From assembly GCA_902595885.1 (NCBI GenBank), contig CACJRQ010000005.1:1-63591 (forward strand): 63,591 nt of DNA, given 5' to 3'. The DNA comes from an uncultured Pelagibacteraceae bacterium. Its GTDB lineage: Bacteria > Pseudomonadota > Alphaproteobacteria > Pelagibacterales > Pelagibacteraceae. Below the pieces are notes generated by a model, which was not told the DNA's origin, searched no databases, and worked only from the letters and a program-made list of their open reading frames with translations. The translations under genes and the position numbers were made by a program. Positions 17,290-24,908 of this stretch are shown here, in pieces. Numbering within the stretch: the stretch's first letter is position 1; each line of letters opens with the position of its first letter.

Positions 17290-18441
17290 TTAAATCAACT
17301 TTTTTTTAGCGGTCCAGGATTTATTAGATTTAGTTGGTAAAAATTTTGATAATTCATTTAAAGCTTTTTCAGATAATTTTCTATAGGTTGTTAATTTACC
17401 GCCATAAATGTTTAAAATTGGTAGGTTGTTATTTGTATTAAGATCAAAAATATAATCTCTAGTAACTTTAGTTGCCTCTTTAAAATCTTCAATTAAAGGC
17501 CTAATTCCAGAATAAGTATCAATAATATCATTTTTATTAATTTGTTTTACAAAATATTTATTAACACAATCAATTAAATAATTTATTTCAAAATCATCAA
17601 TTTTATTTTCATCAGGTGAGTTAACTTCAACCTCAGTAGTTCCTATTAGTGTAAATTTTTCATTGTATGGAATTACAAATACTATTCTTTTATCATCATT
17701 TTGAAGTGTGAATGCGATGTTATCTTTGTATAATTTCCTTATAATTATATGGCTTCCTTTTACTAATCTAATTTTTTTATTTGAATCTAATTTAATTATA
17801 TTTTTCATTGTCTCGTTTATCCATGGACCTGATGCATTAATCAGAATTTTTGATTTAATTATCTGACCATTCTCAAGAGATGTTTTCCAAAAATCATCAA
17901 GTAACTCAATATTTATAACCTTATTATTTTCAAAAATTTTAGCATTATTTTTTACAGCATCTTCAGCATTAAGTTTTGTAAGTTTTTTGTCATCAACCTG
18001 AAGGTCATAATATTGAAATCCATCAGTGAATTCTTTTTTTAAAATATTTGTAAATTTTTTTGATAAATCTATAGACTTAGATTTTGGTATTACGGTTTTT
18101 CCTCCAAGCGTATCATAGAGAAATAAACCTATTTCAATTAACCATTTAGGACGATGTTTTTTTGTATGTGGTATTATAAAGGGAATTGGTTTTGTTATTT
18201 TTTTTGCAATTTGATGAATAACCTCTCTTTCTTTTAATGATTCTCTTACTAATTTAAATTCATAATTCTCTAAATATCTAAGTCCACCATGAATTAATTT
18301 TGTTGACCATGAAGAAGTAGCTCCACCGATTTCACCTTTGTCAGCTAAACAAACTTTTAAACCTCTTCCAGCAGCATCTCTAGCAATACCAGCTCCATTT
18401 ATTCCACCCCCTAAAATAAAAATATCATAAATTTCTGACAT
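17290..18441 (-). CDS. Glycerol-3-phosphate dehydrogenase-like flavoprotein, C-terminally short
   Basis: The 383-residue protein opens with the FAD motif GGGING (11-16) and GlpD signatures ATSSWSTKLIHGGLRYLENYE near residue 42 and NIYGGKLTTYRKLSEKALNE near the end. GlpD oxidises sn-glycerol-3-phosphate to dihydroxyacetone phosphate and passes electrons to quinone. Typical GlpD is about 500 residues; this one stops right after SWTAKKKLI, where the C-terminal DAO_C domain normally begins. No in-frame remainder follows, because the FkbM gene ends 2 nt away. It may be a short clade-specific form or a truncated gene. It is last in a six-gene minus-strand run. Confidence 0.8.
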   Translation of the reverse strand: MSEIYDIFILGGGINGAGIARDAAGRGLKVCLADKGEIGGATSSWSTKLIHGGLRYLENYEFKLVRESLKEREVIHQIAKKITKPIPFIIPHTKKHRPKWLIEIGLFLYDTLGGKTVIPKSKSIDLSKKFTNILKKEFTDGFQYYDLQVDDKKLTKLNAEDAVKNNAKIFENNKVINIELLDDFWKTSLENGQIIKSKILINASGPWINETMKNIIKLDSNKKIRLVKGSHIIIRKLYKDNIAFTLQNDDKRIVFVIPYNEKFTLIGTTEVEVNSPDENKIDDFEINYLIDCVNKYFVKQINKNDIIDTYSGIRPLIEDFKEATKVTRDYIFDLNTNNNLPILNIYGGKLTTYRKLSEKALNELSKFLPTKSNKSWTAKKKLI

Positions 18442-18466
18442 TATAATTTTTATTTATTTTAATCTT

Positions 18467-19243
18467 TCAATTTAAAATTGTTTTTACTGATCCTAATTTT
18501 TCTATTTTTCCAGTGTATAAGCCTTTTCCTAAAATTGGCACTACACCGACGGTTGAACCAGTAAATACCCAAAAATCTTTATCTAAATTCGTTTTATCTT
18601 TTTTAATATTATTTAATAAAAATTTCAAAGAGTTTAATGGGTTAATGTATACCGCATTAGTATTCCCATTAACACTTAGTTTAATTTTTTTATTTGAGAT
18701 ATTTGTCTTTAGGTTATTAATATTTATTCTTTTAAATTTTTTCTTTTTACCAATTAAAAACTTTATATTTACACCGAAATCACTACTTAATCTACCATAT
18801 GAAGTTATACCTTTTATTTTCTGACGATACCCAACTACCTCAATGCACGGAGCCATATGGGAAATAAATTCTGTAACATTTTTTTTTGTGATAAAACTTT
18901 TTGATTCAAAAAATTTTTTTTTAATTAGATAACAAACTTCAACCTCAATACCAAGTACATATTTATTAATTTTAACTCTATTTCCACTTTTTAAAAAATT
19001 TTTTTTAAAAATTGCAGCATAAAAAGGTTCTTTTTCTTTAAGCTTTTTCATTAAAGGAATACCAGTACCTCCTACTTTAAATCCTATAATAGGATCGTTA
19101 ATCTTATTTTCACAAAATTTTCTAAATTTATTTGCTTCATTCAGTTTTTTTGTAAATTTACTTGGTATAGGTGAAATAATTTTATTCTTAAGAAAAGCAT
19201 CAACTAATTTGTCTGAAACCTTATCTCTTAGTGTTTTCTTCAT
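18467..19243 (-). CDS. FAH-superfamily protein, 2-keto-4-pentenoate hydratase-like
   Basis: The 258-residue protein resembles MhpD-type hydratases: IIGFKVGGTGIPLMKKL near residue 52, the metal-site motif LGIEVEVCYLI near residue 97 (two Glu as in the FAH EVE/EPE site), HMAPCIEVVGYRQ, and a C-terminal WVFTGSTVGVVPILGKG. Members hydrate or decarboxylate 2-keto acids in ring-cleavage pathways. No aromatic catabolic genes are nearby, so the actual substrate is open. It is 11 nt downstream of the M23 gene and 25 nt upstream of the GlpD-like gene in the same run. Confidence 0.78.
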   Translation of the reverse strand: MKKTLRDKVSDKLVDAFLKNKIISPIPSKFTKKLNEANKFRKFCENKINDPIIGFKVGGTGIPLMKKLKEKEPFYAAIFKKNFLKSGNRVKINKYVLGIEVEVCYLIKKKFFESKSFITKKNVTEFISHMAPCIEVVGYRQKIKGITSYGRLSSDFGVNIKFLIGKKKKFKRININNLKTNISNKKIKLSVNGNTNAVYINPLNSLKFLLNNIKKDKTNLDKDFWVFTGSTVGVVPILGKGLYTGKIEKLGSVKTILN

Positions 19244-19254
19244 AAAACTTTTTT

Positions 19255-20055
19255 TTATTTTAATACTGACATGGGATCAAGTCTTGTTTGAAACCAATTA
19301 ATTCTAAAATCTAAATGAGGTCCTGTAGATCTTCCGGTAGAACCTACAGTTCCTATAATGTCACCTTGATTGATTTGATCACCAACTGAGACCAAGACAT
19401 TTTCTAAATGAGAATAAATAGTTGATATTCCATGACCATGATCCATTATAACTGTTCCACCTGTATAATATAAGTCGTCTTCAGCCATAGTAACTACTCC
19501 TGCACCAGACGATTTAATCATTGTTCCTTGTTTAGCTGCAATATCTATTCCATAATGAGGCCATCTTGGTTTTCCATTTAAAATTCTTTGACTGCCATAA
19601 ACACCGCTAATTATACCCTCAACTGGCATCATAAATTTTTCTTTAAAAAATTGCAGATCAGAATTTATTGCTCTAGCTTCACCAATTGCATTATTTTCTT
19701 TTTTAATTCTTTTATAAACGGACTCGGGTGGGGTGACTTTACTTTCTGCCAAACCATCTATTCTTTGTATGTTATATTTTCTTTTTAAAACTTTTTTTGT
19801 AGTTATTGATTTTTTTCCATTAATAATTTTTGTAAATGTTAGGTCGTATTTTTGATCTCGATCTATACCAAAAACAAAAAAACCATCTTTTGATACTTTA
19901 ACCTCTTTTTTTCCAACCAAAATTTTAGCGTTAGGGTCAGTTTTACCTAATATAAAATGACCTTGTAGGAATTTACCTTGAAATTCAATAGCCTTAACTG
20001 GTGATATAAAAATTAAAAAAACAAAAAAAAGTCTATAAATTATTGAGCTGTCCAT
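19255..20055 (-). CDS. M23 family metallopeptidase (LytM-like), secreted
   Basis: The protein has 266 residues from the ATG at 20055, giving a clean signal peptide (MDSSIIYRLFFVFLIFISPVKA). A longer frame upstream would overlap the SDR gene by 79 nt and bury the signal, so I reject it. The peptidase domain is C-terminal: HYGIDIAAKQGT carries the first His and the Asp ligand, and HGHGISTIYSHL follows. The last motif reads GPHLDFRI, with Asp where most M23 enzymes have the second His of HxH. It would cut peptidoglycan cross-links or act as an amidase activator. The start overlaps the SDR stop by 16 nt. Confidence 0.85.
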   Translation of the reverse strand: MDSSIIYRLFFVFLIFISPVKAIEFQGKFLQGHFILGKTDPNAKILVGKKEVKVSKDGFFVFGIDRDQKYDLTFTKIINGKKSITTKKVLKRKYNIQRIDGLAESKVTPPESVYKRIKKENNAIGEARAINSDLQFFKEKFMMPVEGIISGVYGSQRILNGKPRWPHYGIDIAAKQGTMIKSSGAGVVTMAEDDLYYTGGTVIMDHGHGISTIYSHLENVLVSVGDQINQGDIIGTVGSTGRSTGPHLDFRINWFQTRLDPMSVLK

Positions 20056-20798
20056 CCACCATCTATAATTATTGATGTTCCAGTTATCATTGAAGATGCT
20101 GATGATGCTAAAAAACATACTGTTGTAGCAACATCACTTTCAGTAGCTGCTTTTCCCATAGGAATATTTCCAAGGGCTAATTTTTTAAATTTTTTGTTTT
20201 TAAAAAAATTTTTAACCATTGGTGTTTCAACAAAAGTAGGAGCTACCGTATTAACCCTGATATTTTTTTTAGCTAATTCAACACCCATACCTTTGGTTAA
20301 TCCCTCAATACCAAATTTAGTCATATTATATACGTTTCTACCACCCATACCTACATGACCAAGTTGAGAAGACATATTTATAATTGATCCAGGTCTTTTT
20401 CTATTTTTAAGCATTTTTTTAACAACAATTTGCGCTACGTTAAATGCTGCCTTTAGATTTAAATCCACAAGGTAATTCATACTTTTTTGTTTTATTTTTT
20501 CAAAAGGTTCTGGAATATTAGTTCCTGCATTATTAACTAATACATCTATAATTTTTATTTTATCTAATTTTTGTCTTAAATCTTCATAATTCATTACATC
20601 GCAAGAAATCTTAATAATTTTTCCTTTAACCTTTTTAATATCCTTTTCTAGTTTATTAAGATCTGAGGATGTTCTGCTTAAAGCTATTACCGTTGCACCT
20701 GCCTCAGCTAATGCAATTGAACATGCTCTTCCTAGCCCTTTACCTGCACCTGTAACTAAAGCATATTTGTTTTTAAGATTTATTTTTTGAAGATACAT
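20040..20798 (-). CDS. Short-chain dehydrogenase/reductase (SDR)
   Basis: The 252-residue classical SDR has the cofactor motif TGAGKGLG near residue 16, NNAGTN near residue 90, catalytic Ser in INMSSQLG and YxxxK in YNMTK. The C-terminal ASSASSMITGTSIIIDGGWT is typical of gluconate 5-dehydrogenase or 3-oxoacyl reductase-like members. The substrate cannot be read. It lies in a tight minus-strand run after terC (1-nt overlap), behind the GMC dehydrogenase, so it may act on the same pathway's alcohol or aldehyde. Confidence 0.9.
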   Translation of the reverse strand: MYLQKINLKNKYALVTGAGKGLGRACSIALAEAGATVIALSRTSSDLNKLEKDIKKVKGKIIKISCDVMNYEDLRQKLDKIKIIDVLVNNAGTNIPEPFEKIKQKSMNYLVDLNLKAAFNVAQIVVKKMLKNRKRPGSIINMSSQLGHVGMGGRNVYNMTKFGIEGLTKGMGVELAKKNIRVNTVAPTFVETPMVKNFFKNKKFKKLALGNIPMGKAATESDVATTVCFLASSASSMITGTSIIIDGGWTAQ

Positions 20799-21391
20799 TA
20801 AAAGAATAATATTTTAATATCTGTGTAAATCAACTCAACAGCTACAATTAATATGGCAAATAATCCAAGCCAAGCTATCCATCTATATTTTTTAATCCAT
20901 CCAGAAATTAAAGTTGCTGCAGTTGCCATTAAAACAATTGATAAAACTAACCCAAAAACAAGAAGTCCATAATGTTCGCCAGCTGCACCTGCTACACCCA
21001 GGACATTATCTAAACTCATTGTAAAATCAGCTAATAACACAGTCCAAATAGCCTTTAAAAAACTAGAGCTATCTACTTTAATGTCTTCTTCGGTCTCTGA
21101 GCCTTTTATTACATCCACATAAAGTTTGTAAACAATATAAAGTAATAACAATCCCCCAATTAATCTTAAACCAGTGATTTGCAACAGATAAGCAGTAAGC
21201 AAAGTTAGTATAATTCTTAAAATTACAGCACCACCAATTCCCCAGAAGATAACTTTTTTTCTTTGTTCTGGTGGAAATTTAGATGCAACTATTCCAATTA
21301 TAATTGCATTGTCTCCAGCTAAAACTAAATCAATTAAAATAATTTGAGTTAATATTGCTATTTGTTCAGGTGTAAAAAATTCTGCAAACAT
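20798..21391 (-). CDS. TerC family integral membrane protein
   Basis: The 197-residue protein has about six helices and the TerC hallmarks: IDLVLAGDNAIIIGIVASKF near residue 20 and LLADFTMSLDNVLGVAGAAG near residue 120, each with an acidic residue and Asn inside the membrane. Family members are linked to Mn2+ export or to metallation of secreted enzymes. It overlaps both neighbours by one base, so it is translationally coupled to the GMC dehydrogenase and SDR. The reason for its presence in a catabolic run is not evident. Confidence 0.88.
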   Translation of the reverse strand: MFAEFFTPEQIAILTQIILIDLVLAGDNAIIIGIVASKFPPEQRKKVIFWGIGGAVILRIILTLLTAYLLQITGLRLIGGLLLLYIVYKLYVDVIKGSETEEDIKVDSSSFLKAIWTVLLADFTMSLDNVLGVAGAAGEHYGLLVFGLVLSIVLMATAATLISGWIKKYRWIAWLGLFAILIVAVELIYTDIKILFF

Positions 21392-22986
21392 TACTGTTGT
21401 AGTATCATGTCTGCACCTTTTTCTGCAATCATAATAGTAGGTGCATTAGTATTTCCTGAGGTGATATAAGGCATTACTGATGCATCAATTACTCTTAAGT
21501 TTTTGACTCCATGAACTTTTAACTGATCAGACACTACTGCATTTTCATCTTTACCCATTCTGCAAGTACTGACAGGATGGAAAATTGTATTAGCATATTT
21601 TCCTGCTTCAACAGCTAACTGCTCATTGTCAGTAATATTTATACCTGGTCTTAATTCTTCTGGCCCATAATCTTTATAGGCTTTTGACTCCATAACTATT
21701 TTTCTTACTATTTTAAGAGACTTACCTGCTATTTCTCTATCTTCATCTGTTGACAGATAATTCATTTTAATTTTTGGAGGAATTCTTGTATCTGAAGATT
21801 TAAGTTCAATAGATCCTCTGCTTGTAGGTCTTACGTTAGTAATGGTTGGTGTGAAAGCAGGAAATTTGTGTAACGATGATTTTCCTAAAAGATCTGTACT
21901 TGCAGGAGAAACATGAAATTGTAAGTTAGGAGTTTCTAAATGTGGATCACTTTTAACAAAACCACACAAATAACTAGCTCCAACTGTAAGTGGACCAGTT
22001 CTTGTTAAGAAAAATTTTAATCCAGTAAATATTTTTTTTGTGAAACTATAATAAATATCATTTAAAGTTTCTAAATTTTTTATCTTATATACAGGTCTTA
22101 ACATTAGATGATCTGTTAAGTTTTGGCCTATGCTTTTGTGGTCCATTATAACTTCAATGCCGTTATTTTTTAGTAATTTAGCAGGACCCAAGCCTGAAGC
22201 TTGAAGTATATGTGGAGACCCAATAGTACCAGCGCTTAAAATGATTTCGCTATTTGCTTCCACAGTATTTAACTTATCACCAGTCCAAAAATTAACTTTT
22301 TTGGCAATTTTATTTTCGAATTCAATATTTTTGATGTGAGCTTTAGTTATAATTTTTAAATTACTTCTATTCTTTACTGGATTTAAATACCCAACTGCAG
22401 TGCTACACCTAAAACCATTTTTTACCGTTAAGGGAAAATATCCCATCCCCTCATTATCACCATTATTAAAATCATCGGTTTTTTTATATCCAAATTCCTC
22501 TGCAGCTTCTAAAAATAAATCTAAAACTTTAAAAGTAGATCTAATTTTTTCTACTTTTAAAGGGCCACCAGAACCATGAAATTCATTTTTTCCAAATTGG
22601 AAATCTTCAGATTTTTTAAAATAAGGGAGTACATCATCCCATGACCATCCTACGTTTCCTAATTGTCTCCAATAATTATAATCATTTGATTGCCCTCGAA
22701 TATAAAGCATTCCATTAATTGAAGAACTTCCTCCAAGAGTTTTTCCTCTTGGGTAAGTCATCTTTCTATTGTCACAGAAAGGCTCCTCCTCTGTGTTAAA
22801 ACACCAATCGGTCTCCGGATTATGCATTGTTTTAAAATACCCTCCAGGAATATGTATCCATGGGTTAGTATCTTTACCCCCTGCCTCTAAAAGTAAGACT
22901 TTATTTTTAGGATTAGATGAAATTCTGTTAGCAAGAACACATCCAGCTGATCCAGCGCCAATAATAATATAATCAAAATTATCCAT
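21391..22986 (-). CDS. GMC family FAD alcohol dehydrogenase (choline dehydrogenase-like)
   Basis: The 531-residue flavoprotein has GAGSAG at 10-15 and the GMC signature PRGKTLGGSSSINGMLYIRG near residue 80. The active-site His470 is in FHPVSTCRM and the partner Asn is in SGNTNAPT near residue 512. It oxidises an alcohol to an aldehyde with FAD. It is annotated as choline dehydrogenase by habit, but no betaine genes are nearby. Its divergent neighbour is a full TRAP transporter, the arrangement of isethionate dehydrogenase (IseJ) modules. With xsc in the same window, isethionate to sulfoacetaldehyde is an attractive alternative. It is the first gene of a six-gene minus-strand run. Confidence 0.9.
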   Translation of the reverse strand: MDNFDYIIIGAGSAGCVLANRISSNPKNKVLLLEAGGKDTNPWIHIPGGYFKTMHNPETDWCFNTEEEPFCDNRKMTYPRGKTLGGSSSINGMLYIRGQSNDYNYWRQLGNVGWSWDDVLPYFKKSEDFQFGKNEFHGSGGPLKVEKIRSTFKVLDLFLEAAEEFGYKKTDDFNNGDNEGMGYFPLTVKNGFRCSTAVGYLNPVKNRSNLKIITKAHIKNIEFENKIAKKVNFWTGDKLNTVEANSEIILSAGTIGSPHILQASGLGPAKLLKNNGIEVIMDHKSIGQNLTDHLMLRPVYKIKNLETLNDIYYSFTKKIFTGLKFFLTRTGPLTVGASYLCGFVKSDPHLETPNLQFHVSPASTDLLGKSSLHKFPAFTPTITNVRPTSRGSIELKSSDTRIPPKIKMNYLSTDEDREIAGKSLKIVRKIVMESKAYKDYGPEELRPGINITDNEQLAVEAGKYANTIFHPVSTCRMGKDENAVVSDQLKVHGVKNLRVIDASVMPYITSGNTNAPTIMIAEKGADMILQQ

Positions 22987-23133
22987 TAATTAGAACTCTT
23001 ATAAATTAAAATTTTTTTATTTGTAACATTTCTGTACACAAAAAAATTAAAATAATCCAATATTAACACTTGTTTTAGATTTCATTCTTTGACAAGCTTT
23101 CATTTTTAAAAATAAAGAGAGGGAAAAAACGAT

Positions 23134-24228
23134 ATGAGAAAAATCATTTCAATGTTATTTGCAGTTGCTATGGTATTTGGATTTATTTCAAACGCTAATG
23201 CTGCAAAAACACTAAAATGTCAGACAGTTCTTAACACTAAGGCTGATGAAGTTAAAATGTTAAAAGACTTTACTGACACTGTTACAACTTTGACAGGTGG
23301 ATCTCTTAAGTTTGAAATTATGCCTGCAGGAGCAGTTGTTGGTGTAAAAGAAACTTTAGATGCTGTTGATAAAGGACTTATCGACTGTGGATTTGCTTGG
23401 ACACACTATTGGTCAGGTGATCACCCTGCCGCTATGTTATTTGGTTCGCCAGTAGCAGGTGGTGGTGTTGGTATTGACAACATCGCATTTTTATCATGGT
23501 TTCAGTATGGTGGAGGAAAAGAGCTTTACGACAGACTATGGAAAGAAATGGGAAGAGACATTAAAGGATTTATGATTCAACCAGTTGGACCAGAAGCTTT
23601 AGGTTGGTTTCCAAAACCAATTAAAGATATGGCTGATTTTAGAAAATATAAATTCAGAACTCCTCCAGGAATTCCAGGACAAACTTACAAAGACATCGGT
23701 ATAGCATCTGTTGCTATGGGTGGTGGAGATATTCTACCAGCTTTAGAAGCGGGAACTATTGATGCTGCTGAATGGTGTTGTCCAAAACCAGACTTAACGT
23801 TTGGTTTCCAAAAAGTATTAAAGCACTACTACCTACAAGGTTTACACCAAGTAGTCGTAAATGCTGACTTTTATATTACTGGAAAAACATATGAAGCTAT
23901 GAGTGCTCATGAGAAGAAGTCTCTAGAAGTTGCAGCAAATGCATCTCTAGCGAAATCTCTAAGTTACAGAATCTATGAAAACGGAAAAGCTTTAAAAGAG
24001 CTTACTGAAGTTCATGGTGTAAAATTAGAAGATACTCCTTCTGATTACTTCACTGAATATATGGCAGCTGCTAAGAAAAGTTTGGAAACAAACGCAGCTA
24101 AAAATGCATTCTTTGCTGAAGTTTGGGACTCTATGAAAGAATTTGCTGATATCGCAGTTCCTTTCTGGAGTGGTGCTCAAATGTCTAATGCGAAGCTAGG
24201 AATGGCTCACGCAGCAACATTAAAGTAA
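23134..24228 (+). CDS. TRAP transporter solute-binding protein (DctP family)
   Basis: The 364-residue periplasmic binding protein has a Sec signal peptide (cleavage after ANA, residue 23). The family arginine segment KFRTPPGIPGQTYKDIG is near residue 180, and LPALEAGTIDAAEWCCP near residue 200 is of the type found in TakP/mannitol-chloroaromatic TRAP receptors that bind small organic acids. A strong purine ribosome site (AAAGAGAGGG) precedes the ATG, and C-ending codons are more frequent than in neighbours, which suggests high expression. A hairpin separates it from the permease genes. The ligand is unknown; an organic or sulfonic acid fits the context. Confidence 0.92.
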   Translation: MRKIISMLFAVAMVFGFISNANAAKTLKCQTVLNTKADEVKMLKDFTDTVTTLTGGSLKFEIMPAGAVVGVKETLDAVDKGLIDCGFAWTHYWSGDHPAAMLFGSPVAGGGVGIDNIAFLSWFQYGGGKELYDRLWKEMGRDIKGFMIQPVGPEALGWFPKPIKDMADFRKYKFRTPPGIPGQTYKDIGIASVAMGGGDILPALEAGTIDAAEWCCPKPDLTFGFQKVLKHYYLQGLHQVVVNADFYITGKTYEAMSAHEKKSLEVAANASLAKSLSYRIYENGKALKELTEVHGVKLEDTPSDYFTEYMAAAKKSLETNAAKNAFFAEVWDSMKEFADIAVPFWSGAQMSNAKLGMAHAATLK

Positions 24229-24250
24229 TCATTAAATAATCTTTATTTTG

Positions 24251-24272
24251 GAGCGGACTTAATAGTCCGCTC
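24251..24272 (+). terminator. Hairpin between TRAP binding protein and permease genes
   Basis: Perfect 9-bp arms GAGCGGACT and AGTCCGCTC flank a 4-nt TAAT loop, followed by a T-rich tract (TAATTTTTTATAT). In this AT-rich DNA it is an exceptionally stable stem. It sits 22 nt after the dctP stop and 21 nt before the small permease start. It probably acts as a partial terminator or 3' stabiliser that gives more binding protein than permease. Confidence 0.75.
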
Positions 24273-24293
24273 TAATTTTTTATATAAAATTTT

Positions 24294-24908
24294 ATGGCAG
24301 ACGAACCAGGTAAATTAGATATATCAGATGAAATGATTGCCGAAAGGCGAGGTGGTTCAGGAAAAATGCCAAGTGATATGCCACCATGGATGGCAAGTTC
24401 AATTGTAAATATTGATAAATTTAGTAAATGGGTTGGTAACGTTGTTTGTTGGATATTGATGCCGTTAATTCTTGCAATGACTTATGAAGTTCTTGCTAGA
24501 AAATTATTTCATGCCCCAACTATTTGGGCTTACGACATCAGTAGATTTTTATATGGCGCACTCTTTATGTTAGGTGCTGGGTATGCACTATCTAAAGGTG
24601 TCCATATCAGAGCAGATTTTTTATACAGAAATTTTAAAACTAAGAATCAAGGCACGATTGATTTTTGGTTATATATTTTATTTTATTTCCCAGGCTTAAT
24701 CGTGTTCCTTTATATGACTATTGGATATGTAGGAGAGTCTATTCAAAGAGGTGAAAGAGGAATGGATACAACTTGGATGCCATATATGTGGCCAATAAAA
24801 ACTTGCCTACTAGTTGGTATAATATTTTTACTTATCCAAGGTATTTCAGAATTATTAAAAAGTTATTGGGCTGCCACAAGAGGAAAATGGCCAGGAGAAG
24901 ATGAATGA
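24294..24908 (+). CDS. TRAP transporter small permease (DctQ)
   Basis: The 204-residue membrane subunit has a hydrophilic 40-residue N-terminal arm and four helices (about residues 48-70, 80-102, 120-145, 160-185). The family segment TIWAYDISRFLYGALFMLGA follows helix 1, and KGVHIRADFLY matches the DctQ consensus. It forms the permease with the large subunit and is driven by the sodium gradient in characterised systems. The stop overlaps the large-permease start (ATGA). Confidence 0.9.
   Translation: MADEPGKLDISDEMIAERRGGSGKMPSDMPPWMASSIVNIDKFSKWVGNVVCWILMPLILAMTYEVLARKLFHAPTIWAYDISRFLYGALFMLGAGYALSKGVHIRADFLYRNFKTKNQGTIDFWLYILFYFPGLIVFLYMTIGYVGESIQRGERGMDTTWMPYMWPIKTCLLVGIIFLLIQGISELLKSYWAATRGKWPGEDE

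Noticed and set aside
23089-23117. TTGACA as a -35 box upstream of the TRAP binding protein
   Set aside because: With 16-17 nt spacing the -10 would be AATAAA, and the start would fall on the ribosome site, leaving almost no leader; not convincing enough to annotate.
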